Part shown: piece by piece, positions 1 to 8,514 of the stretch | How positions within the stretch are numbered: the first letter of the stretch is position 1 | Layout: every line of letters begins with the position of its first letter | NCBI GenBank assembly: GCA_016716765.1 | Contig: JADJVA010000021.1 | Coordinates: 1-27,967 of the forward strand | Origin: Bdellovibrionales bacterium | Lineage (GTDB): Bacteria; Bdellovibrionota; Bdellovibrionia; Bdellovibrionales; UBA1609 | Direction: 5' to 3' | Length of the DNA stretch: 27,967 nt | Notes under the pieces: model-generated | Database searches by the model: none | What the model saw: only the letters and a program-made list of their open reading frames with translations | What the model was told of the DNA's origin: nothing | Program-made: the position numbers and the translations under genes

Positions 1-210
1 GCTAGAGCCACGCTTCTAAAAAATAAAGTATCAACTGAAGGTGACGCGGTTAAATTAAAGGCAAGCAAAGATTCTTTGAAGGCAAGATGTCAGAATAGCT
101 CTCCATCAATTCTAGTCACGTTTAACTATAGGAACGAGATAAGCAATATGCTGACAGAAATTTTCGACCAGATGGGTTTTACATCAATTTTGGTCCACTT
201 TTATTTCTGA
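1..210 (+). CDS. C-terminal end of an unknown protein (partial)
   Basis: The first reading frame is open from the first base of the window to a TGA at 208-210, giving 69 codons of an otherwise missing gene. The residues are of ordinary mixed composition, with a basic stretch followed by a hydrophobic end (SILVTFNYRNEISNML, then ILVHFYF before the stop). I do not recognise the family. No start, signal or domain can be assigned because the 5' part lies outside the window. It is called coding because it is open over its whole length in an AT-rich region; a chance open frame of this length is possible but not likely. Confidence 0.45.
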   Translation, partial: ARATLLKNKVSTEGDAVKLKASKDSLKARCQNSSPSILVTFNYRNEISNMLTEIFDQMGFTSILVHFYF

Positions 211-506
211 TTCTGTGAGTTGATCCAGTGTTCTGCTGCTATCTAGACTCTTCGCCCAAGAATTCCGGCACTTCTGGCACCCCATCAATTCAGCAATTTT
301 CAGGCGAAAATAAGATGTTAGATCGTTTTGAGAACTCATCCATCCAGACTTATCCAGACCAAATCCAGACTTTTACTGTCCAAACTTACTAAAAATCATA
401 AATATCATCATGCGTGACGTCACCGAATTCGGCGAGCGTAACCGTTTGATTTACCTAGTGTTGAGATTCTGGTGCTTAGCTGATTGAAAAAAACGAATGA
501 GTAAAT
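211..506. other. Intergenic, no gene seen
   Basis: About 300 bases between the partial gene and the tRNA. All frames are closed by frequent stops. A short run of imperfect repeats of the word tccagac occurs near 340-375, but I see no convincing terminator, promoter or RNA structure. Confidence 0.5.
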
Positions 507-595
507 TGGCGGAAAGACAGGGATTGAACCCTGGACAAGGGTTAACCGTTACACGCTTTCCAAGCGTGCGCCTTCAGCCACTCGGCCATCTTGCT
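507..595 (-). tRNA. tRNA-Ser (anticodon GGA)
   Basis: The minus strand carries a class II tRNA. The D-arm begins TGGCCGAG, the anticodon stem-loop is CACGC TTGGAAA GCGTG (anticodon GGA, reading UCC/UCU serine codons), and a long variable arm and a T-arm follow. The 3' end is G plus an encoded CCA (507-510 read in reverse). Two features are abnormal. The T loop between CAGGG and CCCTG has six bases (TTCAAT) instead of seven, and the acceptor stem AGCAAGA/TCTTTCC has mismatches at its first and third pairs. The identity is secure; whether the gene is functional, degenerate or affected by a missing base is not. Confidence 0.85.
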
Positions 596-979
596 TTCTA
601 TTATTAGAATATCTTATATGGCCTAGCATTGATGGTTCCTGATGTCTAGTGGGTTGCTTCGTTCTTGACATGGGCCCCGAGAAAAAAAAATGTGTTTTGC
701 AGAGTCCGGTTACTTCAAATTCGAGGACATTGCGATGCACAAGGGGCTTTTTTGGCCATTTGAATTCCGGATTTAATTGCAAAATCTTTAGTCTTCACTG
801 TTCATCGTTCACATGCTGACAGCCTTGACCTGCCACATTGACAGCTCTTGGGCAAGATGAGATCTCAGCCTGTCTCAAACTGGTGGCAGACTCCCCAAGA
901 TGCGGCGTCTCGAGCCGATCCCGTGAGTCAACCCATGGACCTAGCAGGCCACAACAGAATCGGTTTTTAAGCAATTTGA

Positions 980-1180
980 TCTACCGGAATTCACCGTCGC
1001 TTGCGCTCATTATTTAGAGCAATTGAATCTGACGCTACCCACGAAAAACTCCAAGAAAATGCAAAATCTAACGAGGTGCTGAATCCCAACCTAGAGAGCG
1101 TGAAGAATCACAACCTGGACGAAAATGAATTTGATATTTTCCAAAAGCTCGCCACCCGAGCAAAAAGCTCGCATTCCTAG
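980..1180 (+). pseudogene. Short coding-like remnant, family unknown
   Basis: One frame is open for 66 codons to a TAG at 1178-1180, preceded by in-frame stops at 968 and 977. The encoded peptide is charged and helix-like (runs such as AIESDATHEKLQENAKSNE and LDENEFDIFQKLATRAK), unlike a random translation. There is no ATG; a TTG at 1001 is the only early alternative start and has no clear ribosome binding site. Best read as the surviving C-terminal end of a lost gene; I do not recognise the family. Confidence 0.3.
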
Positions 1181-1327
1181 AGGCCCTGGGTCGTCATTTT
1201 ATTTCGAATTCCGTTCATAATCCTCAGTCAGATGGCTGAAAAATATTGAATACTCGATAGGTTGACTTTACAGCCCAGAAAGTGACGGTTTTTATTGGCT
1301 CAAAAACTGCGAATCGAAGCGCAATAA

Positions 1328-1354
1328 CCTCAAGGGAAATTGAGGGGCTTTTTT
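1328..1354 (+). terminator. Possible rho-independent terminator
   Basis: CCTCAA (1328-1333) can pair with TTGAGG (1340-1345) around a GGGAAA loop, and the stem is followed by GGC and a run of six T (1349-1354). The stem is short and not GC-rich, so it is a weak candidate. It lies after the coding-like remnant that ends at 1180. Confidence 0.35.
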
Positions 1355-1714
1355 GTCTGATCTTTATACTCTTCAAAATCCCAGGACAGATAGTCTTCCC
1401 AAAAGATCCGTGCCTTGTCTGCATGATTATTCCGTTTGAAATGGAATCTAAGAAACTTGGTATACTGATATTGTTTTGAAAAGATTTTGCTCGAGGTCCC
1501 CAAGTCCGGGACTGACTTCTGCCTTAGAGGCCACCAACTTCCGAGTCAACACTTCCTCTTTGGTGATAGCCATGAATCGAAGATGTACAAAAAAAATCGC
1601 CAAGCTATCTTTGAGCCTCACGATCAATTAGTAGGCGTATACTCGTCCCAACTGCCTCGGCTATTTGGCTGCATTCATCTTCCCGAAATCAATCTTTCGG
1701 TGGTCCAACCTTGA

Positions 1715-1954
1715 CCAAACCCATCCAAGACGAAGTTAGAGGAATCTAAAATACTGGATCAGATTATCTCAGGAGAATTTCGGCATGAACTCGTAGAACA
1801 GTGGGTGAATAAATATGGCGGAAGCTATTATGGAGCGAAAGCCAAGTTCGATCTCTTTTATCGCACTCTCAGATCTCTCTATCTCCGACTCATTCTCCCC
1901 TCCGCCATTTATCTTTTTGTTTCACAATTCGGATTTTTGACCTTCCTGGCTTAA
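1715..1954 (+). pseudogene. Remnant of a protein with a C-terminal membrane segment
   Basis: An 80-codon open stretch between an in-frame TGA at 1712 and a TAA at 1952-1954. The peptide looks like real protein: a charged region (GEFRHELVEQWVNKYGG, AKAKFDLFYRTLRSL) and then a hydrophobic end (LILPSAIYLFVSQFGFLTF) that could be a membrane helix. There is no start codon with a ribosome binding site; the frame upstream of the TGA stays open back to about 1487, but that part has no protein-like features. Family unknown. Confidence 0.3.
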
Positions 1955-2251
1955 TCACTTCATGGGACAGATCATTACTTTTCAGATGCTCTCATTCCGT
2001 GGATATTTCATGAGGCGGGGGCACTTCTGGTCTGGACAACCTAGTACGACCCGATGACTGGTAATGGTTCAATTTTGGTTTGTCGAGACCCCTCAAGACA
2101 AAGTGAAAAAATATAAATAGTTGTAATACTTCTCTCGTAACTTAAGAATTTTTTTAATTTTTACTCAAACATCACCGGGAGTTGGAAAGGATCAGATTAA
2201 TCATCAGTATGTGCTTTCGCAATATGGTTTTACTAAACAAGAGGGGTAGCT

Positions 2252-3489
2252 ATGTTCAAGGTACTTTTTAACTTCGTTGCAACAATAGTTTTCTCAGTGG
2301 TTCACTGGTGGCCTAGAGAGACATGACAGTCGATCAAGACTTAGATACTCCGGACATTCACATTTTGGACGGCAGCCATCGTCTTTATGTAGATATTGAA
2401 GTTCCCTTCCATGAAATGGGGGATGCCTCTAAGCGTCAGGCTACAGCTCGAGCAATTATTTTCCTAAAAAGGATTTGGCAGACTTGTGGAAAGACGGGAA
2501 AATGCCGAAAAACCTACAGGATCTCATGGATTCAGCAATTGGCTTGGGAGATGTTCACTATGATAAAATCCACGAAAAACTGAAGGCTGCTACGGGGATA
2601 AAGTCCGTGCTGCAATCGAAGAGGCCTCTGATTCGGCAGATCATCTCAAGAAATTTTTCAAAGGTCGATTGGTGGAGACCGTCTGGCCTCCTCGTTGAAA
2701 CGGGTGCTGGGAAATTCCGCATATCGCGGTTGAACGGGCTATCAGGAACTTTGCAGAAGTGGTAGTTCCTTACTGCGTCCATCGGTGAGAAAATCCCCCC
2801 TTCAAGAAGTGGAAAAGATAAGGAAATGATGGAAATACTCAAAAATGGAGAAAGTGGCATTGTTGAAGATCGCGCAACGCTATTCTGACCAAGATCTACG
2901 GCACGCCATGCACTGAGAACCTTGAAGCTCTCATTAACAAATTCAGGAGAAAGAGGAAATGATTTTTATAACAATTTTTACTTTGCCGAAGAGTCCCTCG
3001 TTAAGGAAGCTCGCAAATTTATGGTTTGGACGGATGCACCTGTTGGGCTGAGAAAGGGACTTCCAGAAGATCGCACGCTGGGAATCGGTGGCAAATTTTC
3101 TGTTGGCTTTATTTATGGTGAACTCAAGCGTCCAGAAGATTTCACCGGAGCCACAGCATCTATTTCAAAAACATTTTTACTCCCGGAGCTCAATTCGAAC
3201 GAGTGTCAAAAATTGGATTCTTTCTACATTTCCCCAACTGTCTGCTCTCGCGAATCTAGGCTGGGGATGGCAGGCAAAACTGGAGTCTTGTATTGGGGGA
3301 GATCAAGTCTACCCCTATTTCCTCACAGGCCCTGAAGTTGGTAATAACATCAGAGCTAGGACAGCGTTTAGCTTAGGATCCGCGATAGACAGTGACGATG
3401 TCGTCAAATTCGGTCGGTCTCTCTATGTCGAAGTCAGCGATGGAATTTCTGCTCTTTATAATTGGGTGAAGCTGGCCGTAGTCCTGTAA
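2252..3489 (+). pseudogene. Decayed gene for a secreted or membrane protein
   Basis: Coding character continues for about 1.2 kb but jumps between all three frames. It opens with an ATG at 2252 after GAGGGG, giving a signal-peptide-like start (MFKVLFNFVATIVFS). It continues in other frames as VDQDLDTPDIHILDGSHRLY near 2323, ADLWKDGKMPKNLQDLMDS near 2475, GDKVRAAIEEASDSADHLKK near 2597, and two later overlapping parts at 2922-3335 and 3088-3489. The last part ends with alternating hydrophobic and polar residues and YNWVKLAVVL, which could suit a beta-barrel end. At least five frameshifts are needed to join the pieces. I do not recognise the family. It may be a true pseudogene or a gene spoiled by sequence errors. 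Confidence 0.45.
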
Positions 3490-3505
3490 GAAAGCCATTA
3501 GAGAT

Positions 3506-3543
3506 GGAGGCAAGATAGGGACAGAGGGTCCGTCTTGCTCCTC
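3506..3543. terminator. Long stem-loop downstream of the decayed gene
   Basis: GGAGGCAAGA (3506-3515) pairs imperfectly with TCTTGCTCC (3533 onwards), and an inner stem GGAC/GTCC (3519-3522 with 3528-3531) continues the hairpin. It sits between the convergent ends of the decayed plus-strand gene (3489) and the small minus-strand membrane protein (3587), the usual place for a terminator. It has no T run, so the role is inferred from position and shape. Confidence 0.4.
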
Positions 3544-3586
3544 CTCATGATATAATGATATGAAATTCGAAAATTTCGATTAATCG

Positions 3587-3796
3587 CTAACTTGGGAAAA
3601 GGGGTTTTAAAGCTCCGACGATCTTTCTCAAAATACCAGTATTTCCCTCAAAGTGGGTGATAACCCATATCATCGGAATCCCGAGTCCAAGAAAAATGAG
3701 AACTGTGAGAAGGATTTCCTCAAAGTAATCCACAATAACAAGAGCTATCAACAGCCCAAGGGCCGTGCCTCCCGCAATTTGTACCATCAAAAGCAT
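3587..3796 (-). CDS. Small membrane protein with two predicted helices
   Basis: A 69-residue protein, mostly hydrophobic. Residues about 2-22 (LLMVQIAGGTALGLLIALVI) and about 27-47 (EILLTVLIFLGLGIPMIWVI) would each span the membrane, separated by the acidic turn VDYFEE. The C-terminal tail is basic (ILRKIVGALK). The ATG is preceded by GGGAG at good spacing, which supports the start. It stands alone between a decayed gene and a broken insertion sequence, so context gives no function. I do not recognise the family; the two-helix hairpin plan resembles many small bacterial inner-membrane proteins. Confidence 0.55.
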   Translation of the reverse strand: MLLMVQIAGGTALGLLIALVIVDYFEEILLTVLIFLGLGIPMIWVITHFEGNTGILRKIVGALKPLFPS

Positions 3797-4007
3797 AAAA
3801 CGCTCCCGCGCCCTATTGTTTCAATTCTTATGCCAATCAAAAAACAAGAACAGCTTCTCCCCCCTTAATCTGAATTCAAATTTAGGGCTGTCTCATAGGC
3901 GTTTTAGGTCTAATGCAGCTCCTCTTAAAAAGAAACGAGCCGCAAAAAAGTCACCTCTTCTCCGCAAAAGCGCTCCTTATAGAAACAAAATTCAGCCTCT
4001 CCGTTTA
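3797..4007. other. Flank of the broken insertion sequence
   Basis: About 210 bases upstream of the small membrane protein and downstream of the transposase remnant. It contains GGGCTGTCTCATAGG near 3890, which resembles the ends of some insertion sequences, but no inverted copy was found beyond the other end of the transposase, so I do not call it a terminal repeat. No protein-like reading frame is seen. Confidence 0.3.
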
Positions 4008-5340
4008 TTAGAAGGGGGTATTTTGTGCCAACCTGCTATTTGGCCCCCAAAACCACCCTGTCGTATCGATATGGGTAGAGTTTAAGCAGCCGCATCTTTG
4101 GAGGATTTTATTGAGGTAGGAGGTTTCATTCGTATACCCATAAGCTGATCTCCTTAAAACTTTTATTTTATTATTGATCCTCCGACTTTGCCGAGGTAAG
4201 GCGGGAGGTAATATAGCTTTCAATCTCTTCTCGGTACTTTCTAATCAAAAGGGCCATCTTTTAAACGGTTTGAGGTTGGATTCTCTCACCAGGCGATACC
4301 ACAGTAGAAGTGATTTCCTAAACTCGATTACTTCCGTTTTATCAAGAATGGAGTGAAAGTGTTCGACCAAGATCATTCCATTTAGAATATTTTTATTTAT
4401 CTCTTTGAGTTTATCCAACATGCGTAGGTCTTTCTTCGAGAGCATCTTTTCACGCTCTACGAGTACAAACCGCCTGTGAGGAGCAAGCATATCCACTTGA
4501 AACCCATCTTTGTTTTCCTTGGCCTTTCGGAACTCGCATTTTCTTACATCATCAAAGACATTATTTACATATTCAGCCAGGTGGAATCTATCAATGCAGA
4601 TTCTAGCATTGGGGGCACATTTGCGAACGGCCTTGATAAATGGTTCGTGCATATCGAGGGAAAAATACTTTATCCTTGCAAGCTGCTCAGGAGATAGCTG
4701 ATTTAAACAAGTGAGTAGGGATCTTTCCGATCGGCCAGGAGCGTTGGCTAAAACCTTTGACTGATCGTAACAGACAAGGTTGGTGACATACTTGATCTCA
4801 GGTCGGTCAAGGCTATTCTCCTTCGGCATCGTTCGGAAGTGAACCTCATCTCCACTCATTTTTCTAGATCTATATTTTCTGGGAATTTCAGGAGTGGTTT
4901 TAGCTTAGCCATTCGATTCTGATCCAGTGACCAAAGTGTTTTTGACGATGCATTTAAAATCTGGCTACAGCTTCGCAGGGCATTTCCTCCATAAGTCGAC
5001 CCGCAAACTCACAAAATGAATAAGTTAGAGTGTCAAAATCTGGATATAGAAAGGAAATATGAGCCGACCTAATCTTATCGTCACACCCTAAACAATACCC
5101 TCTCAGTTGAAAGAGAATCACCTCCACATACAAAAAGGCCCCAAACGGCGGGGCACGCAAAGATCGCTCTTTCCACTCATGTACATAGCCTATCTGATTG
5201 CCACATTGATGGCAGAGGCAGAATGCTCGATCTTGTCTCGCGAATACTCTTAAACTCAACTTTGACCGGTCAAATTCAAATTTTTCGATAGTCACATCTT
5301 GTAAACCAAGAGCCGTCGTGATGAGATGAGAGAAGTCCAT
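4008..5340 (-). pseudogene. ISL3-family transposase, broken by several frameshifts
   Basis: Reconstructed across frames, this is one DDE transposase of about 440 residues, the usual ISL3 size. The N-terminal part (5340 to about 4957) starts at an ATG behind GGAGGT and has the zinc-binding pairs CHQC and CLGC. A short middle part reads LWSLDQNRMAKLKPLL. The catalytic part (4859-4245) has SGDEVHFRT, YFSLDMHEPFIKAV and RICIDRFHLAEYVN, typical of the family. The end is supplied by two further frames: ALLIRKYREEIESYI near 4240, then NNKIKVLRRSAYGYTNE and ILQRCGCLNSTHIDT, the characteristic ISL3 C-terminus. Joins near 4957 (T run), 4860 (A run), 4250 and 4165 each need a shift. No terminal inverted repeats were found. 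It is inactive as written unless the shifts are sequence errors. Confidence 0.85.
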
Positions 5341-5531
5341 CCCTGTACCTCCGCGAGTTTTTTTCTGCAAATTAAAGCTTATGCGAAAGGTCTTGTTTGA
5401 TGGACTTTTTTATTTCAGCGACAAGGCTCGACTTAGGTATTAACAAAATGAGTCACCTTCTATAATTCGGAGACCCCAAAATTCAACTCGCATTTATGAA
5501 TTTCTCCTCCCGATTTCAGGAAAGAGCTCCT

Positions 5532-7621
5532 CTATTCAGATCTCAGTGCTTCTATGATTTGAAGTTTCTCCGCCTTAACAGCAGGAAAAATGCCACTGAC
5601 GAGACCAACGACAAAAATAGAGAGAATTGATAAAAAGAGGGCCATGCCATCCAAAGTCCATTCGAAATTTAATTTATCAACAAACTTCGTGGCCACCCAA
5701 ATCGCTATCTGATAGGACAAAAAACCGAGAATCAATCCTATAAAACCTGCGATAAAACACACGATCATCGACTCCACTAGAAATTGAGTTCGAATTTCTC
5801 GGCTCGTTGCCCCAAGTGCTTTTCTCAATCCAATCTCTCTAAATCTCTCTGAAATTGACACAAGCATCATATTTGTAATTCCAACTCCTCCCACCAAAAG
5901 AGTGACAAATGCGACAGATGAAAGAAGGATCGTAAAAAGAGTTAAAAACTGTCTCATTTGGTTTACAAGAACACTATCAGAATCAACTGAGAACGTCCCA
6001 GAGGAGCCATACTTCTGCTCAAAAAAGGCCTTGATTCCCGCTCCAACCCTTTCTGCGTCAGCTCCTTCATCAATTTGTACCAAGATTTGCTTGAGCTGAG
6101 AAGACCACCAATTTCCCGACTGAGCCTGAAAAAAGGAATAGGGGACCACAACCTGCAAGTTCGGCCGGAGGCCTTCCTTGTTACTTGTTGAGGGACTCAG
6201 CACACCAATCACCCGACAGCTATAAGAACTCTTTCCCTCACTGATCCTTAGAACTTGTCCAAGAGGCTGACTATCAAAAAACAGCCGCTCCGCAATTTCG
6301 TATCCGATAATGCAAACAGAACTTTTCTGCACAATTTCAACCTGCGAAAAATTTCGACCAAAAGCAAACGTCGCTGGGCAATACTTAGTCCATCCTCGCC
6401 AAACCCTATCATCCTTACATCTTGGTCGATCGTTCGCCCCCCATAATTCAGTGCAATCCTGCTTCTATTTAGAATCGGTGACATCCTATCAATCTCAGGG
6501 AAAATTCTCTTCAAAGAATTAACTTCACCTTCCCAATCAAAAAAACGAAAGGGTGTAGGAACGAGATCAGTGGCTTTGATATCCCAGTTAGGAATGCCAT
6601 TGAATACAATTGTATTAACCCCCATGTCGGCATATCCGGCAAGTATCTTTCCTTTTGTGAACTGCCCAAGCGTAATCATCGCCAAAACGGCTGCGATTCC
6701 TACTGAAATACCAATCATCGTGAGGGCTGTTCTTGTCTTATGTCTCTTCAAATTCCAAATAGCCGAAGGCAAAATGTCCCTAAACACCTTCAAGGCTTTT
6801 TTGGGATCAAGTTTGAGTAGACCAAATGAGCACAGGGATCGGGAACATGCGGCCGGCTTTTTCTCTGATATATCTGATATCAGAGAAGGCACTGTAAGGA
6901 TGTTCGACTGATCAAATCCAGACTGATCAACTGCAGACTTATCAAGAATTCGCCCGTCCTTAATTTTAATGATTCTATCGCACTGATTCGCCACCTCGTT
7001 GTCATGGGTGATAATGATAATGGTCTTATTGTGATTTTTATTCAAGTCTCTCAAAAGCTGTAGTATTTGCTTGGCCGATTCCGAATCTAGATTTCCCGTT
7101 GGCTCATCGGCAAGAATCACTTTGGCATCGCTCATTAGTGCGCGACAAATGGCTACCCTTTGTTGTTGTCCACCGGACAGTTGATTGGGATAGAATTGCA
7201 GTCTGTCTCCCAAACCAACCAGTTCCGCGTACTTCTTTGCCCGATCGATCTGATTGATCCCATTCGGAACTTCCTCGTCGAAGTAGCGAGTTGGGAGAAG
7301 TATATTATCAAGCACACTTGTTTTAGGCAGTAGGTAAAACTGTTGGAAAACAAAACCTATGTTCCGATTTCGGATTTTAGCGAGCTCCACTTCCGTACAG
7401 CTAGATACATCTTTTCCCAAAATGCGAATGAGCCCACTGTCTGGGCGCGATAAAAGTCCCAAGGCGTAAAGTAGAGTGGATTTACCAGATCCAGATGGCC
7501 CTTGAATCGCAACCAATTCGCCCACTTTTACAGAAAAACTGAGATCCTTCAATATAGAATTGATGGATGTCCGAGCACCCCCGTATGAAAAATAAAGATG
7601 CTCAACTTCGATTGCATTCAT
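5532..7621 (-). CDS. macB: MacB-like ABC exporter, ATPase fused to FtsX-type permease (one frameshift)
   Basis: Inner-membrane component of a MacAB-TolC-type tripartite exporter, using ATP hydrolysis to drive export across the periplasm. The ATPase domain (residues 1-225) has Walker A GPSGSGKST at 41-49, Q-loop glutamine in FVFQQF near 93, signature LSGGQ at 148-152, Walker B VILADEP at 168-174 and the H-loop in ITHD near 206. A linker leads to the first helix (near 295-320), a periplasmic MacB domain, and three C-terminal helices with the hallmark GGVGITNMMLVSISERFREI. The frame breaks at 6366-6368, where one base is missing from an A run (T run on the coding strand), so it appears as two pieces, 6248-7621 and 5532-6332. 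About 696 codons in all; E. coli MacB has 648. The start lies 5 bases after the adaptor gene's stop, suggesting translational coupling. Substrate unknown. Confidence 0.88.
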
Positions 7622-7626
7622 TTAAT

Positions 7627-8514
7627 TTATTCCGCTGAGTTGAGCTCTGAAAAATTAACCTGCCTAATTTTCTGACCTTCACTCAGACCAGACAGAATTT
7701 CAAAGCCCTCTTCATTTTGAATTCCAACCTCAATGGTCTGCCGATCACCTGATTGCAAGACAACAAAATAGTGATCATTGTCTCTCCGAATAAATTCATG
7801 CCGAAGACTTAATACGTTTTCCTTTCTAGCTGTAATCACATCTATGATAACCGACATCCCCGGTTTTATCATTTCGTCTGCATCGGTTATTTCTATCTTG
7901 ATCGGAAAGTCAACAACCTGACTGTTTGCCTCAGATTCCTTATCTCTAGCTGCCAACGAAAGCTCACGAATAAGACCCTTATATTTTCGATCAATAATCG
8001 CAGAAGCCCGAATGACAGCCTCTTGACCAAATCGCAGCTTTACCCGATCCATCTCTGGAGCATTGGCAACAACGAACAGTCTGCTTGTATCATCGATCCT
8101 CAAAATAAACTCTTTGTAATCACCCTCTCTCACATACTCGCCCTCTGACCTCTCAACTTGAACTACAACTCCGTTCAAAGGGGATCTCAGGGGAAAAGGA
8201 CTATCCCCTGACTGAAGCGATTGGACCACGCTGACAATAGGATCGCCCGCCTTTACGGGATCGCCCACAGAAACAAAAAGCTTGCTGACATAGCCATTAT
8301 AGGGAGCCGTCACGATTGTCTTTTTAAAGGGAACGACAACTCCAGCAAAGGTGACTCTTTGGATAAAATCCTGCCTCGTCACTACTCCGATGGTTCTACG
8401 ACTCTTGCTATCGTAACATCCACTCAATCGATATATGCCAAACAAAACTAAAATGGTGGCCAAAATTCCACCTGCTCTCATCAACCATTTTCGATCATTT
8501 GACGAGAAGCTCAT
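7627..8514 (-). CDS. macA: Periplasmic adaptor (membrane fusion) protein, MacA/HlyD type
   Basis: Links the MacB-like ABC protein to the TolC-like channel. A single N-terminal membrane helix (RAGGILATILVLFGIYRLSG, near residue 13) is followed by a lipoyl/barrel-sandwich half (FKKTIVTAPYNGYVSKLFV, VGDPVKAGDPI), a second half (PLRSPLNGVVVQVERSEGEY) and a beta-barrel region ending IKPGMSVIIDV. It has about 295 residues and almost no alpha-hairpin between the two halves, so it is short for MacA (371). I start it at the ATG at 8514 because AAAGGA precedes it; an upstream ATG at 8619 would extend into the preceding gene. The start overlaps the end of the TolC-like gene by 20 bases, which marks one operon. 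Confidence 0.82.
   Translation of the reverse strand: MSFSSNDRKWLMRAGGILATILVLFGIYRLSGCYDSKSRRTIGVVTRQDFIQRVTFAGVVVPFKKTIVTAPYNGYVSKLFVSVGDPVKAGDPIVSVVQSLQSGDSPFPLRSPLNGVVVQVERSEGEYVREGDYKEFILRIDDTSRLFVVANAPEMDRVKLRFGQEAVIRASAIIDRKYKGLIRELSLAARDKESEANSQVVDFPIKIEITDADEMIKPGMSVIIDVITARKENVLSLRHEFIRRDNDHYFVVLQSGDRQTIEVGIQNEEGFEILSGLSEGQKIRQVNFSELNSAE

Larger units (their letters stand above)
596..2251. other. Gene-poor stretch with only short remnants
   Basis: About 1.65 kb with no intact gene on either strand. It holds two short open fragments that look coding (980-1180 and 1715-1954, listed separately), a terminator-like hairpin near 1328-1354, and a 41-codon open frame on the minus strand at 1448-1573 starting MAITKEEVLTRK, which reads like protein but has no ribosome binding site. 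The stretch 783-970 is stop-rich in every frame. The whole piece looks like sequence that has lost its genes by decay, next to a tRNA gene and upstream of a broken insertion sequence. Confidence 0.4.

Noticed and set aside
549..782. 77-codon minus-strand open frame through the tRNA gene
   Set aside because: Its second half is the tRNA-Ser sequence itself, which explains the open frame.
1487..1714. 75-codon open frame as a gene
   Set aside because: No ribosome binding site and no protein-like pattern; part of the opposite strand at 1448-1573 looks more like coding sequence.
3890..3910. GGGCTGTCTCATAGG as a terminal inverted repeat of the ISL3 element
   Set aside because: No matching inverted copy was found within about 200 bases beyond the 5' end of the transposase.
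4855..4870. Programmed -1 frameshifting in the ISL3 transposase at an A run (GAAAAATGA)
   Set aside because: The transposase needs at least three more shifts elsewhere, at places with no slippery signal, and the family is normally made from a single frame. Decay or sequence error explains all of them.
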